This document shows positions 1 to 8,539 of a DNA stretch of 64,000 bases, in pieces (position 1 is the first letter of the stretch; every line of letters begins with the position of its first letter). Origin of the DNA: Candidatus Blautia faecipullorum (lineage in GTDB: Bacteria; Bacillota; Clostridia; Lachnospirales; Lachnospiraceae). The position numbers were made by a program, and so were the translations under genes. The DNA lies in assembly GCA_019115125.1 (NCBI GenBank), contig DXEG01000037.1, positions 124,001-188,000 of the forward strand, given 5' to 3'. Under the pieces are notes generated by a model, which was not told the DNA's origin, did no database searches, and saw only the letters and a list, made by a program, of their open reading frames with translations.

Positions 1-140
1 AAGGAGCTGATATTTGTCCGAAAATGCACAATATATGACTGGATATAGGCACTTGAGAGAGAATATATATGGTAAAATTCATTAATAGAAAAGTAAACTT
101 TGTGCACAAAATAAACAAAAATTTTTCTGACTAATTTATG

Positions 141-180
141 AAAAAAGTGACTTCCTGTATGGACAGTTTGTGACTTTTTT
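141..180 (+). terminator. A/T-rich stem-loop, probable terminator of an upstream gene
   Basis: AAAAAAGT at 141-148 pairs with ACTTTTTT at 173-180, with a short inner CTGT/ACAG helix. It ends in a T-run, as an intrinsic terminator would, but the gene it would end lies outside the window. The rest of 1-229 is A/T-rich and shows no gene; it also carries a perfect 12-bp palindrome TTTGTGCACAAA at 99-110 that could be a regulator site. Confidence 0.45.
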
Positions 181-229
181 AAAGGACAGAAATTACATTT
201 CATCATGAAAGAATATGGAGGACAGAACG

Positions 230-847
230 ATGAGCATGAAAGAAAAAATGCACACAGGAGATTTGTATCTTCCCAATGATCCGCAGATTGTGGAGGAACA
301 GACGAAAAAGCTGGAAATGCTTTATGATTTTAACCAGACCCGGCCCGGCGAGATGGAAAAGCGGGAAGCGATGCTGAAGGAGATGCTGGCGGAAATAGGG
401 GAGAACTGTTATGTGGAGCCTCCCTTCCATGCGAATTTCGGAGGCGCTCACCTTCACTTCGGAAAAGGCGTTTACGCTAACTTTAATTTTACTGTGGTGG
501 ACGACACACATATTTATGTGGGCGATTATACGATGTTCGGCCCAAACGTCGTGCTTGCCACGGCGGGACATCCGATTCTGCCGGAGCTGAGGCAGCAGGC
601 CTATCAGTACAACATGCCGGTGCATATTGGAAAGAACTGCTGGCTGGGAGCCGGGGTGGTCGTTCTTCCGGGAGTGACCATCGGAGACAATACGGTGATC
701 GGAGCGGGAAGCGTGGTGACGAAGGACATCCCTTCCAACGTGGTGGCGGTGGGAAATCCCTGCAGAGTCCTCAGGGAAGTCAACAGTCATGACCGGGAAT
801 TTTATTTCCGGGACAGGAGGATCGATCTGGAGAAGAAAGAGGACTGA
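230..847 (+). CDS. Maltose/galactoside O-acetyltransferase family protein
   Basis: Sugar O-acetyltransferase of the LacA/Maa type (left-handed beta-helix, hexapeptide repeats), which moves acetyl from acetyl-CoA to a sugar hydroxyl in the cytoplasm. The N-terminal maltose-acetyltransferase cap (MKEKMHTGDLY...) is followed by hexapeptide turns and the family signature around NCWLGAGVVVLPGVTIGD and GAGSVVTKDIP. At 205 residues it is full length for the family. I place the start at 230 because GGAGG at 217-221 is 8 nt upstream; an ATG at 215 overlaps that ribosome site. The true sugar is unknown; activity of this family on free sugars is usually seen as detoxification. It is followed by a divergently unrelated LacI regulator and seems to be a single-gene unit. 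Confidence 0.9.
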   Translation: MSMKEKMHTGDLYLPNDPQIVEEQTKKLEMLYDFNQTRPGEMEKREAMLKEMLAEIGENCYVEPPFHANFGGAHLHFGKGVYANFNFTVVDDTHIYVGDYTMFGPNVVLATAGHPILPELRQQAYQYNMPVHIGKNCWLGAGVVVLPGVTIGDNTVIGAGSVVTKDIPSNVVAVGNPCRVLREVNSHDREFYFRDRRIDLEKKED

Positions 848-883
848 TTCCTGTCTCAGAATCACAAGAATATAGACAGAAAA

Positions 884-907
884 ACAGGCCTGGGAGACCG
901 GGCCTGT
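884..907 (+). terminator. Weak stem-loop after the acetyltransferase gene
   Basis: ACAGGCC (884-890) pairs perfectly with GGCCTGT (901-907). No clear T-run follows, so termination efficiency is doubtful. Confidence 0.4.
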
Positions 908-977
908 GCGATTTGCATAAAATTTGTATAGTGAGTTGTGAAAATTATACAAATAATGATTTTTTGATAGAAAGTAA

Positions 978-1006
978 TTGACGATTACTACTGAAAATGA
1001 TACTAT
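978..1006 (+). promoter_or_regulatory. Promoter of the LacI-type regulator
   Basis: TTGACG (978-983), a 17-bp spacer and TACTAT (1001-1006) fit a sigma-A promoter. Transcription would begin near 1013, just before the palindrome at 1018-1031, which suggests self-repression. Confidence 0.6.
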
Positions 1007-1017
1007 TAGACCCATAA

Positions 1018-1031
1018 GGAAAACCTTTTCC
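1018..1031 (+). promoter_or_regulatory. Palindromic operator before the LacI-type gene
   Basis: GGAAAACCTTTTCC is an exact inverted repeat except for its central CC. Its half-site GGAAAA/TTTTCC recurs at 2148-2161 and, on one side, at 2257-2270 upstream of the importer genes. LacI-family proteins bind such 14-bp dyads; the position just after the predicted start of transcription suits autoregulation. Confidence 0.5.
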
Positions 1032-1056
1032 CACTAACGCAGCAAGGAGATCAGTT

Positions 1057-2073
1057 ATGGCAGTAACCATCGAGGACATTGCCCGGGAAGCCGGCGTATC
1101 GATTGCCACGGTATCAAGGGTGATCAATAAAACGAAGCCTGTAAGCGCCCAGCTTCGGGACAGAGTTTACGAGGTCATAGAGCGCAATCATTTCAAGCCC
1201 AACAGCCTCGCCCAGGGACTGATCACCAAGAAGACCAACACCATAGGGATTATTGTACCCGATATCTCCAACGCCGTATTCGGCAAGCTGACCAAGGGAA
1301 TGAACAGTATCTTCGCGAAGCAGGGATATACGGTTGTCCTGTGCGAGTCCCAGGGGAAGCTGGAGAAGGAGCTTCAGCTTTTGGGGATCCTGGAGGAAAA
1401 GCAGATAGAGGGGCTTCTTTTCGCGGGTGTGGATGTGAATCATACGCTGGTAAACGCCATGCTCCAGAGAGATTATCCGGTGGTGCTTGTAACTCAGGAG
1501 GCCTCGGAGGACGAGGGCGTGATCAACACCGTGATACACAATAATGTAGAGGCTATGTACGACGCGGTTCGTTTCCTTCTGGACAACGGCCACAGAAGGA
1601 TCGCCTATCTGGGCGGCCCCAGGAACGATTTTTCTTCCGGGAAAAAGAGACTGAAGGGATACCGCAGAGCCCTGGAGGAGGTGGGAATTCCCGTCAACGA
1701 GTCCTACATTGTGCAGGGAGAGTTTTCTTTTGAAGCAGGATACCAGGGAATGAAGACCCTGTACGAGGAGAACAGCAAGCTTCCCACCGCGGTGGTGACC
1801 GGAAGCGACGTGATCGCCGTAGGCGCCATGCAGTATCTTGATAATATGCGGGTGCGTATCCCGGACGATATTTCCATACTGGGATTTGACGATTCGGAAT
1901 TTGCCACCTATATTAAGCCGGAGCTTTCCACAGTGAGAATCTCTTACTACGACGAGGGAGTAAAGGCTGCGAAAATGCTGCTGCGGATGATGAAGGGGGA
2001 AACAGATCTTCCCGTTACGGAATATGTATCCCACAAGATCATACGGAGAAGCACCACCAAAAGTCTGAATTGA
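1057..2073 (+). CDS. LacI family transcriptional regulator
   Basis: DNA-binding repressor of the LacI/GalR family, 338 residues. The N-terminus MAVTIEDIAREAGVSIATVS is the typical helix-turn-helix and is followed by the hinge helix (residues about 45-60) and a periplasmic-binding-protein-like sensor domain (GIIVPDISN..., FDDSEFATY...). AAGGAG lies 10 nt before the ATG. The gene directly precedes a CUT1 sugar importer and similar 14-bp palindromes lie before both units, so it most likely controls that importer in response to its sugar. The ligand cannot be told from sequence. A CcpA role is not excluded, but the local position argues for a pathway-specific regulator. Confidence 0.9.
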   Translation: MAVTIEDIAREAGVSIATVSRVINKTKPVSAQLRDRVYEVIERNHFKPNSLAQGLITKKTNTIGIIVPDISNAVFGKLTKGMNSIFAKQGYTVVLCESQGKLEKELQLLGILEEKQIEGLLFAGVDVNHTLVNAMLQRDYPVVLVTQEASEDEGVINTVIHNNVEAMYDAVRFLLDNGHRRIAYLGGPRNDFSSGKKRLKGYRRALEEVGIPVNESYIVQGEFSFEAGYQGMKTLYEENSKLPTAVVTGSDVIAVGAMQYLDNMRVRIPDDISILGFDDSEFATYIKPELSTVRISYYDEGVKAAKMLLRMMKGETDLPVTEYVSHKIIRRSTTKSLN

Positions 2074-2111
2074 TTAATATGCCCAACATCATTTACATAG
2101 AGTAACTATGC

Positions 2112-2131
2112 GGAGCTGTAAATACAGCTCC
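2112..2131 (+). terminator. Stem-loop after the LacI-type gene
   Basis: GGAGCTGTA (2112-2120) and TACAGCTCC (2123-2131) form a perfect helix, followed by AGCTTTTCC. It probably ends the regulator transcript, although the T-run is short. Confidence 0.5.
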
Positions 2132-2147
2132 AGCTTTTCCGGGAAAA

Positions 2148-2161
2148 GGAAAGCGTTTTCC
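2148..2161 (+). promoter_or_regulatory. LacI-type operator upstream of the sugar importer
   Basis: GGAAAGCGTTTTCC is a near-perfect dyad matching the general LacI/cre pattern with a central CG. A possible promoter (TTGTAC 2169-2174, 16 bp, TATACA 2191-2196) starts 8 bp downstream. Confidence 0.55.
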
Positions 2162-2256
2162 CATCTACTTGTACAAAATATATAAAAATTTATACAAAAA
2201 ATTGGTAGAATAATCCAATAAATAAGAAATAAAACACTTATTTTTTTAAAGAAAAA

Positions 2257-2270
2257 TGTAAACGTTTTCC
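2257..2270 (+). promoter_or_regulatory. cre-like / LacI-type site before the importer
   Basis: TGTAAACGTTTTCC matches 13 of 14 positions of the Gram-positive catabolite-responsive element consensus TGWAARCGYTWNCW and shares the TTTTCC half-site of the two sites upstream. It lies about 100 bp before the binding-protein start, downstream of the likely promoter, where CcpA or the local LacI protein could block transcription. Which protein binds is not decidable here. Confidence 0.55.
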
Positions 2271-2371
2271 TATTCAATCAAAATATATGTATAAAACACA
2301 CGCAATCAAAACGTACCTTTTTGCTGCACAGCAGTATGAAAGAATATAAACATTTAAAGGAGGGAACAAAC

Positions 2372-3646
2372 ATGGCAACAAAACATTGGAAACAGGCGGC
2401 GTCTCTTTTATCAGCAGGCGCGATGGCGGCATCCCTTTTTGCGGTACCTCTCACGGTAAAGGCGGACGACGCGGTAACGATCAGTTTCTCTTTTGATCAG
2501 GGCGTGGGCGAAGCCACCCAGCAAATGGTAGACGCTTACAACGAAAGCCAGGACAAGGTGAGGGTAGAAACTGTGATCCTGCCCCAGGACGCTAACACCG
2601 TACATGACGATTTCGTGAATAAGCTTGCTTCCGGAGATACCAGCGTGGATGTAATGGGACTGGACGTTACTTATATCAGTGAGTTCGGCTCCGCGGGATG
2701 GCTGGCGGATCTTACGGATCTGGTTGATCCTTCTCTGACGGAAGGAATGCTGACAGGTCCGGTAGAGGGCGCTACCATTGACGGAAAGCTTGTGGCAATG
2801 CCCTGGTTTACAAACTCCAGCGTACTGTTCTACCGCTCCGATGTTCTGGAAGAGCTGGGCGCGGAGGTTCCAACTACCTGGGAAGGCTGGATGGAACTGG
2901 CGGACAAGGCTGTGGGCGTAAACGGCGTGGAGTACGGCGCTGATTTCCAGGCCGCGCAGTCGGAAGCTCTTGTATGCAACTGGGTAGAACATGTGTGGAG
3001 CAACGGCGGGGATATTCTGGATGCGGACGGAAATCCTGTGGTAAATTCCGAGAACAACATTGAAGCCACAGAGCTTATGAAAAAGCTGGTGGACGAATAC
3101 GCTCCGGAAGGGGTTACCACCTATACGGAGACAGAAAGCGAGCAGGTGTTTAAGGAAGGCAAATGCCTCTTCATCCGCGACTGGTCAGGCTTCTGGAGCA
3201 GCGGACAGGACGAGGGCTCCAAGGTGACCGGAAAGATCGCCGCTACAAAGCTTCCTGTAGGACCCAGCGGAACAGAATCCCATACCTGCCTTGGCGGTCT
3301 GGATCTTGTGATCAACAATAACATTGACGACGAGCATAAAGCAGCGGCGGCTGATTTTATCTCTTATATGGCAAGTCCGGAAACTCAGAAGGAGATGACT
3401 TTGATCTCCTCCCAGCCTCCGGTTGTGGAATCTGTATATACGGATCCTGAGATCCTGGAAGCGATCCCGTTCTATGAAGAATTTGTGGATATTATCGCGA
3501 CAGGTAAGTCCAGACCTCTTTCTCCGCAGTACGCGAAGCTTTCCGACGCGATCCAGAGAAACATCCATCAGGCGCTCACCGGAGAAGCGGAGGTGGCGGC
3601 AGCCATCGAAACCCTGCAGGGTGAGCTGGAGGAACTGAACAAATAA
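2372..3646 (+). CDS. Sugar ABC transporter substrate-binding protein (CUT1)
   Basis: Extracellular solute-binding protein family 1 (MalE-like), 424 residues, delivering a sugar or oligosaccharide to the two permeases that follow. AAAGGAGGG at 2356-2363 fixes the start at 2372. A signal peptide is visible (KHWKQ, then a hydrophobic stretch to about residue 28, cleavage near VKA/DD). There is no cysteine at the cleavage site, so this is not a standard lipoprotein, which is odd for a Gram-positive binding protein. The body has the usual family motifs (MPWFTNSSVLFYRSDVLEEL, KGKCLFIRDW-type segment). A strong stem-loop follows the gene before the permease gene. No ATPase gene is in this operon, so a shared MsmX-type ATPase encoded elsewhere is expected. 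Confidence 0.9.
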   Translation: MATKHWKQAASLLSAGAMAASLFAVPLTVKADDAVTISFSFDQGVGEATQQMVDAYNESQDKVRVETVILPQDANTVHDDFVNKLASGDTSVDVMGLDVTYISEFGSAGWLADLTDLVDPSLTEGMLTGPVEGATIDGKLVAMPWFTNSSVLFYRSDVLEELGAEVPTTWEGWMELADKAVGVNGVEYGADFQAAQSEALVCNWVEHVWSNGGDILDADGNPVVNSENNIEATELMKKLVDEYAPEGVTTYTETESEQVFKEGKCLFIRDWSGFWSSGQDEGSKVTGKIAATKLPVGPSGTESHTCLGGLDLVINNNIDDEHKAAAADFISYMASPETQKEMTLISSQPPVVESVYTDPEILEAIPFYEEFVDIIATGKSRPLSPQYAKLSDAIQRNIHQALTGEAEVAAAIETLQGELEELNK

Positions 3647-3686
3647 TACGGGGTTAGCTGGAATAAAGCGAAAAGAAAACAATCAG

Positions 3687-3718
3687 GGAGCCAGACAGGT
3701 AGCGTCCGGTCTGGCTCC
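3687..3718 (+). terminator. Intercistronic stem-loop between binding protein and permease
   Basis: GGAGCCAGAC (3687-3696) pairs perfectly with GTCTGGCTCC (3709-3718). With GGTTTCTGC behind it, it may end part of the transcripts or protect the 3' end, giving more binding protein than permease, as in maltose operons. Confidence 0.65.
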
Positions 3719-3759
3719 GGTTTCTGCAAAAAAGAATTGTCCGGAAAAGGAGGGAAATA

Positions 3760-4668
3760 ATGAGTAAAAGGAAAAAGGCGCGCGGCTCGCTGGAAAAGAC
3801 GGAGACCAGAGACGCATGGATCATGATGACTCCGGCGCTGATCTGCCTTGGGGTAGTGGCCGTTTATCCGATCCTGCGCACGTTCTGGCTGAGTCTTCAT
3901 GAGATGGTTCTGACAGATCCGCTGAGCGGGTATCCGTTCATTGGTCTGAGCAATTACGCAAAAATTTTCCAGGATAGCCGCGCACTGGACGCAATATTGT
4001 TTACCCTGAAATTTACAGTGGTAACGGTTTTTTTTGAACTGCTGCTGGGATTCGCGTCGGCTCTGGTCATGAACCAGGGATTCCGGGCCAAGGGGCTCGT
4101 TCGGGCGGCTATCCTGATCCCCTGGGCGATCCCTACCTCTGTATCGGCGATGATGTGGAAGTTTATTTATAATGACCAGTACGGATTGTTCAACGACGTT
4201 CTGTACAGGCTGGGCGTTATCGACAGCTACAAGGCATGGCTCAGTACCGCCGACGGTTCCTTTATGGCTCTGGTGATCACGGACGTATGGAAAACAGCGC
4301 CTTATATGGCTCTTCTGATACTGGCAGGACTTCAGATGGTGCCCGACGAGATGTACGAGGCGGCGAAGATAGACGGGGCGAATGTATTTCAGAGATTCCG
4401 CTATGTGACGCTGCCTACGGTAAAGACTACTGTCCTGGTGGCCCTTTTGTTCCGTACGCTTGACGCTTTCCGGGTGTTCGACCTGATCTCCGTAATGACA
4501 GGAGGAGCCAACGGAACGGAAAGTATTTCCGTGTATGCTTACAATAACCTGATGAAATTCCTTGATTTTGGATATGGATCTTCCCTTGCGGTTTTGATCT
4601 TCGCGGTGGTATTTGTGATCAGCCTGATCTACATGAAGCTGATGGGAAATCGTCTGACAGAGATTTAG
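3760..4668 (+). CDS. Sugar ABC transporter permease, MalF type
   Basis: Inner-membrane permease of a CUT1 sugar importer, 302 residues with about six membrane segments. The EAA motif that docks the ATPase is present (YEAAKIDGANVFQRFRYVTLP). The start ATG follows AAGGAGG. Only 12 nt separate its stop from the next permease start, and the AGGAGG of the next gene follows directly on its TAG, so the two permeases are almost certainly co-translated and form a heterodimer. Confidence 0.93.
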   Translation: MSKRKKARGSLEKTETRDAWIMMTPALICLGVVAVYPILRTFWLSLHEMVLTDPLSGYPFIGLSNYAKIFQDSRALDAILFTLKFTVVTVFFELLLGFASALVMNQGFRAKGLVRAAILIPWAIPTSVSAMMWKFIYNDQYGLFNDVLYRLGVIDSYKAWLSTADGSFMALVITDVWKTAPYMALLILAGLQMVPDEMYEAAKIDGANVFQRFRYVTLPTVKTTVLVALLFRTLDAFRVFDLISVMTGGANGTESISVYAYNNLMKFLDFGYGSSLAVLIFAVVFVISLIYMKLMGNRLTEI

Positions 4669-4680
4669 GAGGTGGAAGTG

Positions 4681-5517
4681 ATGACAAAAGCAAGAAGTAT
4701 TCTGGGAAAAATCGCCTTCGTGATTTTTGTGGTTGTTTTTGTGGGAATCATTGTGCTCCCGTTTTTCTGGCAGTTTATGACCTCCGTCAAACCTTTGTCT
4801 GAGATCTCCGCGATTCCGGCAAAATGGATACCAAGCAGCGTGCATGGGGATTTTTATGTAAATGTATTTACCAAGCATCCTTTTGGAAGATATCTTCTGA
4901 ACAGCTTTATTGTAGCTCTGACGACTACTGTGTTAAGTATTCTGATCGGCGCGTCGGCGGCATACGCTCTGGCCAGGCTCCGGTTTAAAGGAAAGAAATT
5001 TATGCTTATGGCGATCCTGAGCATCTCCATGTTCCCGACTATCGCCACACTGAGTCCTATTTATCTGCTTTTGAAGAATCTGAGACTTTTAAATACATAC
5101 GCAGGTCTGATCCTGCCTTATATCACCTTCGCGCTGCCGCTGGCGATCTGGCTTCTGACGAATTTCTTCGCCCAGCTGCCAAAGGGCTTTGAGGAGGCGG
5201 CCGCCATCGACGGGTGCTCCAGAGGAAAAATTTTCTTTACGATCATGCTGCCGCTGATCAAACCGGCGATCTTCTCCGTGGCGCTGATCGTGTTTATCAA
5301 TGCATGGAACGAGTATCTTTACGCGCTGACGTTTATGACCAACGACAACATGAGAACGGTTCCTGTGGGGATCGCCCTTTTCCCAAGCAATTACGAGCTG
5401 CCCTGGGGAGATATGGCGGCGGCGACGGTGGTCGTTACAGTGCCTCTGATCATACTTGTATTGATCTTCCAGAAAAAAATCATTGCCGGACTGACTACGG
5501 GCGGCGTAAAAGAATAG
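4681..5517 (+). CDS. Sugar ABC transporter permease, MalG type
   Basis: Second permease of the CUT1 importer, 278 residues, about six membrane segments, with the EAA loop FEEAAAIDGCSRGKIFFTIM. The start at 4681 is set by AGGAGG at 4667-4672 with 8 nt spacing; an in-frame GTG at 4672 lies inside that ribosome site and is unlikely. The C-terminus (QKKIIAGLTTGGVKE) is the common ending of MalG-type proteins. Likely pairs with the MalF-type protein upstream and an ATPase encoded outside the window. Confidence 0.93.
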   Translation: MTKARSILGKIAFVIFVVVFVGIIVLPFFWQFMTSVKPLSEISAIPAKWIPSSVHGDFYVNVFTKHPFGRYLLNSFIVALTTTVLSILIGASAAYALARLRFKGKKFMLMAILSISMFPTIATLSPIYLLLKNLRLLNTYAGLILPYITFALPLAIWLLTNFFAQLPKGFEEAAAIDGCSRGKIFFTIMLPLIKPAIFSVALIVFINAWNEYLYALTFMTNDNMRTVPVGIALFPSNYELPWGDMAAATVVVTVPLIILVLIFQKKIIAGLTTGGVKE

Positions 5518-5541
5518 TAGACATGTAAAGGAGAACGAGAC

Positions 5542-6438
5542 ATGAAGAAAATCAAATTATCGGACCGTCTGGAATTGTCCCAGGTGGTTATGGGATGTAT
5601 GAGGATCGCGGACGCCGGGATTACGGAAAAAGAACTTCTCGCGCTGGTGGAAGCCTGCCTGGACATGGGAGTGACCTCTATCGACCACGCGCCGGTATAC
5701 GGAGGCTATACCTGCGAGAAAATCTTCGGGGACGCGGTTTTGAGAAAAAGACCTGAGCTTCGCGAAAAAATGCAGCTTATCACGAAAGCCGGGATCGTCT
5801 GCCCGGGGCACGAGGGAAACAGGACGATCTATTACAACAGCACGAAAGCGGAGATTTTAAAGGAGATGGATCAGTCCCTGGAAAAGCTGGGAACCGACCA
5901 TGTGGATCTGCTCCTGATCCACCGTCCCGATCCCCTGGCGGATCCTGCGGAAACGGCGGACGCCCTGGAAACCGTAGTAAAAGAAGGAAAGGCCCTTCAT
6001 GTGGGAGTGTCGAATTTTATGCCTTCCCAGACGGCGATGCTCCAGAGCTGTCTCAGCATCCCTCTTGTGACGAATCAGGTGGAGCTTTCTGTGAAAAATA
6101 CAGAGAACTTTTTTAACGGAGTAGTGGATGACGCGTTCACAAGGAGGATTCCTCTGATGGCCTGGTCTCCTCTGGGCGGCGGCGAGGTGTTCTGTAGCCA
6201 GGAGGAAAAGTTTGCCCGCCTGCGGAGCGTGCTGACGGAGATCGCCGAGGAGCATGGCGCTTCCATGGACGAGGTGATGTATGCCTGGTTGTTCCGGCAT
6301 CCGGTGAGGATCGCCGCTCTCACAGGAACAATGAACGTAAACAGGATCAGGGCCGCTGCGGATGCCGCGGATCTGGAGCTGTCCTATGACGAATGGTACC
6401 GGATACTGGAAGCCTCCCGTGGATTTTCCGTACCGTGA
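5542..6438 (+). CDS. Aldo/keto reductase (YdhF-like)
   Basis: NAD(P)H-dependent oxidoreductase of the aldo/keto reductase superfamily, 298 residues, a TIM barrel. Visible features are the substrate/catalytic segment TSIDHAPVYGGYTCE (Asp and Tyr of the tetrad), a lysine strand (LITKAG), LLLIHRPDPL with the catalytic His, and the cofactor-binding end ALTGTMNVNRIRAAADA. It resembles the YdhF group. It starts 25 nt after the permease gene with AAGGAG upstream, so it belongs to the importer operon and probably reduces or oxidises a carbohydrate intermediate. The exact substrate is not readable. Confidence 0.88.
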   Translation: MKKIKLSDRLELSQVVMGCMRIADAGITEKELLALVEACLDMGVTSIDHAPVYGGYTCEKIFGDAVLRKRPELREKMQLITKAGIVCPGHEGNRTIYYNSTKAEILKEMDQSLEKLGTDHVDLLLIHRPDPLADPAETADALETVVKEGKALHVGVSNFMPSQTAMLQSCLSIPLVTNQVELSVKNTENFFNGVVDDAFTRRIPLMAWSPLGGGEVFCSQEEKFARLRSVLTEIAEEHGASMDEVMYAWLFRHPVRIAALTGTMNVNRIRAAADAADLELSYDEWYRILEASRGFSVP

Positions 6439-6454
6439 TCAGGAGGGAGACACA

Positions 6455-7540
6455 ATGGGAAAAATACGATTTGGTCTGATCGGTTCCGGCTGGCGGGCGG
6501 AATTTTATATACGGATCGCCAAAGCCCTGCCGGAGATTTTTGAGCTGTCGTCGGTCCTTATCCGCAGCATCGATAAGGGAAGGTGCTTTTCTGACAAGTT
6601 TGCCGTTCCGGTGGTGAATTCCCTGGACGAGCTTGTGGAAACAAAACCAGAATTTGTAGTTCTGGCTATTAAGAGAGGAACGGTGACGGAATATCTTCTG
6701 GAACTGTTTCAAAGAGGAATTCCGGTATTGTCTGAGACGCCGCCGGGGGAGGATCTGGACGCTCTTCGCAGGCTCTGGGCGAAATATCTGGAATTTCAGC
6801 CAAAGATTCAGGTGGCGGAGCAGTATTTTCTCCAGCCCTTATATGAGTCCTGGCATAAGGTGCTCCTGAGCGGAAAGCTGGGAGAGGCGGAAAATATAAA
6901 TATCTCGGCGCTTCACGGCTATCACGGAGTCAGCATCATCCGCCGTTTTTTGAAAACGGGATTTGAGAACTGCAGGCTGTATGGAAAACGTTATTGGTTT
7001 GACGTGACGGAGACATACGGGCGGGACGGCATGATCTTTGACGGGGATGTGGTAAAATGCTCCCGGGACAGGATCACCATGGAATTTGACAACGGTAAAA
7101 CCGCCTTTTTTGATTTTTCGGATCCCGCCCAGTATCATTCCTTTATCCGGACAAGACAGTTAAATATTCAGGGTACCAGAGGCGAGATCGATGATCTTAC
7201 CATCCGTTATCTGAATCAGAAAAACATTCCGGTCACCCAGCAGCTTCACAGGATCGATCTTGGGGTTTACGGAAATCAGGAATGGTCCCATTACGGGGTG
7301 ATGCTGGGAGAAGAATTTCTTTTCCGCACGCCCTTCCCCAACGCCAGGTTCAACGATGACGAGATCGCGGTGGGCTCCTGTCTTTTGAGGATGCATGAAT
7401 ATCTGGAATCCGGACGGGAATTTTACGGGCTGGCGGACGCCCTGCAGGATATGTACCTCTGCCTGAAAATGGACGAGGCACTTGAGAACCCTCTGGCGGT
7501 CATAGAGACAGAGACTCAGCCGTGGGCGGGGGAATTGTAG
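6455..7540 (+). CDS. Gfo/Idh/MocA family oxidoreductase
   Basis: NAD(P)-dependent sugar oxidoreductase, 361 residues. The Rossmann start MGKIRFGLIGSGWRAEF gives the dinucleotide-binding GxGxxx pattern; the usual EKP motif at the catalytic lysine site reads SETPPGEDL, so the lysine expected there is not evident and activity may differ from the type enzymes. AGGAGGGAG at 6441 sets the start at 6455, only 16 nt after the aldo/keto reductase stop; a longer reading from 6362 would overlap that gene by 77 nt and has no ribosome site. Last gene of the importer operon; presumably handles the imported sugar. Confidence 0.87.
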   Translation: MGKIRFGLIGSGWRAEFYIRIAKALPEIFELSSVLIRSIDKGRCFSDKFAVPVVNSLDELVETKPEFVVLAIKRGTVTEYLLELFQRGIPVLSETPPGEDLDALRRLWAKYLEFQPKIQVAEQYFLQPLYESWHKVLLSGKLGEAENINISALHGYHGVSIIRRFLKTGFENCRLYGKRYWFDVTETYGRDGMIFDGDVVKCSRDRITMEFDNGKTAFFDFSDPAQYHSFIRTRQLNIQGTRGEIDDLTIRYLNQKNIPVTQQLHRIDLGVYGNQEWSHYGVMLGEEFLFRTPFPNARFNDDEIAVGSCLLRMHEYLESGREFYGLADALQDMYLCLKMDEALENPLAVIETETQPWAGEL

Positions 7541-7547
7541 AAAAATT

Positions 7548-7565
7548 CCTGGTATTGATACCAGG
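7548..7565 (+). terminator. Short stem-loop after the oxidoreductase gene
   Basis: CCTGGTAT (7548-7555) and ATACCAGG (7558-7565) form a perfect helix eight bases after the stop. No T-run follows; the much larger stem at 7662-7705 probably does the actual termination. Confidence 0.4.
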
Positions 7566-7661
7566 GGCAAAAGTCTGAAGCCACGCCATGCCTGTATGGC
7601 TGAGCACCGCGATGGTCTGCTGCGGAAAAGACTTTTCCAGTGGAGCTTCCGGCGAAAAAAC

Positions 7662-7705
7662 AGAGAGGCGCAGGTTCTTAGAAATGAAGGAACCTGCGCC
7701 TCTCT
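7662..7705 (-). terminator. Strong terminator between converging genes
   Basis: A perfect 16-bp stem (7662-7677 with 7690-7705, 12-nt loop). On the minus strand it is followed by GTTTTTTCGCC, so it ends the AraC gene six bases after its stop; on the plus strand only TTT follows, giving weaker termination of the sugar operon. Confidence 0.8.
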
Positions 7706-7711
7706 TTGCAG

Positions 7712-8539
7712 CTATATCTGTGTGGGCGGGCCTCCGAATTGTTTTTTGTAGGCGCGGACAAAAGAGGTGTAGTCCCGGAAACCGCTTTGGGCGGAGGCTT
7801 TCATCACAGGAAGGCCCTGGGTGATCAGAGAGCGGGCCAGAAGAAGCCTTTTGCTGACAATGTAATTGTGGACCGTATAGCCGGTTGCTTCCTTGAATTT
7901 CCGCATCATATGGTATTTGCTGAAGAAAAAATCCTCTGCCAGCCGGTCGATGGACAGATCTCCGTCCAGATGAAGGTTGATATAACGAAGGAGCGATTCT
8001 ATCTGGCTGTCAGAAGAATAGGAGGCTTTGTCCGTGATATAGGTTTTTTCCAGAAAGATCCTGTTTATGTAAATCATGAACTGGGTAAAAAGGGCAGTTT
8101 TTAAAAGGGAATCGCCGAAGGCGCTTCCGGAGAGAGAACGTTCCAGCTCAAAAAGAATGTCCTTCAGCCGCTCCAGAAGGCGGGAGTCCAGACGGATCAG
8201 ACTGAAGCTTCTGTCGTTGGCTTTTTGGAAGCAGGTATTCAGTTCCGTATTTCCGATATCCTCCCGTATCCACAAAACAAATCGCTCATATGGAACGGAA
8301 AAGTCTATCTCCGGCTTATGGATGGCTCCCCGGCTGACCAGCAGAATATCCCAGGGGCTTAAATGGTAGGTCTTTCCTTCAATATGATAGCTTACTTTTC
8401 CTGACAGAAAAATAATGATCTTGTGGAAATCGTGATAATGAAAGCTGTAATTTTTCTGTGCCTGATCCCGCAGATGAAAGAGACGGAAATCCTCATCCAG
8501 ATAACCGGATTTTTCGGAGGGATCCAGAGTATGCTCCAT
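7712..8539 (-). CDS. AraC family transcriptional regulator
   Basis: Transcription regulator with an N-terminal cupin sensor (FHYHDFHKIIIFLSGKVSYHIEGK, His-rich) and a C-terminal pair of helix-turn-helix motifs (LAEDFFFSKYHMMRKFKEATG and SGFRDYTSFVRAYKKQFG), about 275 residues. On the minus strand AAGGAGG stands 7 nt before the ATG at 8539 but only 1 nt before an ATG at 8545, so I use 8539. It converges on the sugar operon and may respond to its substrate, though no operator could be assigned. Target and ligand are unknown. Confidence 0.9.
   Translation of the reverse strand: MEHTLDPSEKSGYLDEDFRLFHLRDQAQKNYSFHYHDFHKIIIFLSGKVSYHIEGKTYHLSPWDILLVSRGAIHKPEIDFSVPYERFVLWIREDIGNTELNTCFQKANDRSFSLIRLDSRLLERLKDILFELERSLSGSAFGDSLLKTALFTQFMIYINRIFLEKTYITDKASYSSDSQIESLLRYINLHLDGDLSIDRLAEDFFFSKYHMMRKFKEATGYTVHNYIVSKRLLLARSLITQGLPVMKASAQSGFRDYTSFVRAYKKQFGGPPTQI

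Noticed and set aside
6362-6454. Longer N-terminus for the Gfo/Idh/MocA gene
   Set aside because: No ribosome site, overlap with the aldo/keto reductase, and the Rossmann motif starts right after the ATG at 6455.
7588-7824. Reading frame between the oxidoreductase and AraC genes
   Set aside because: It crosses the strong terminator at 7662-7705 and overlaps the AraC gene end; no ribosome site or family match.
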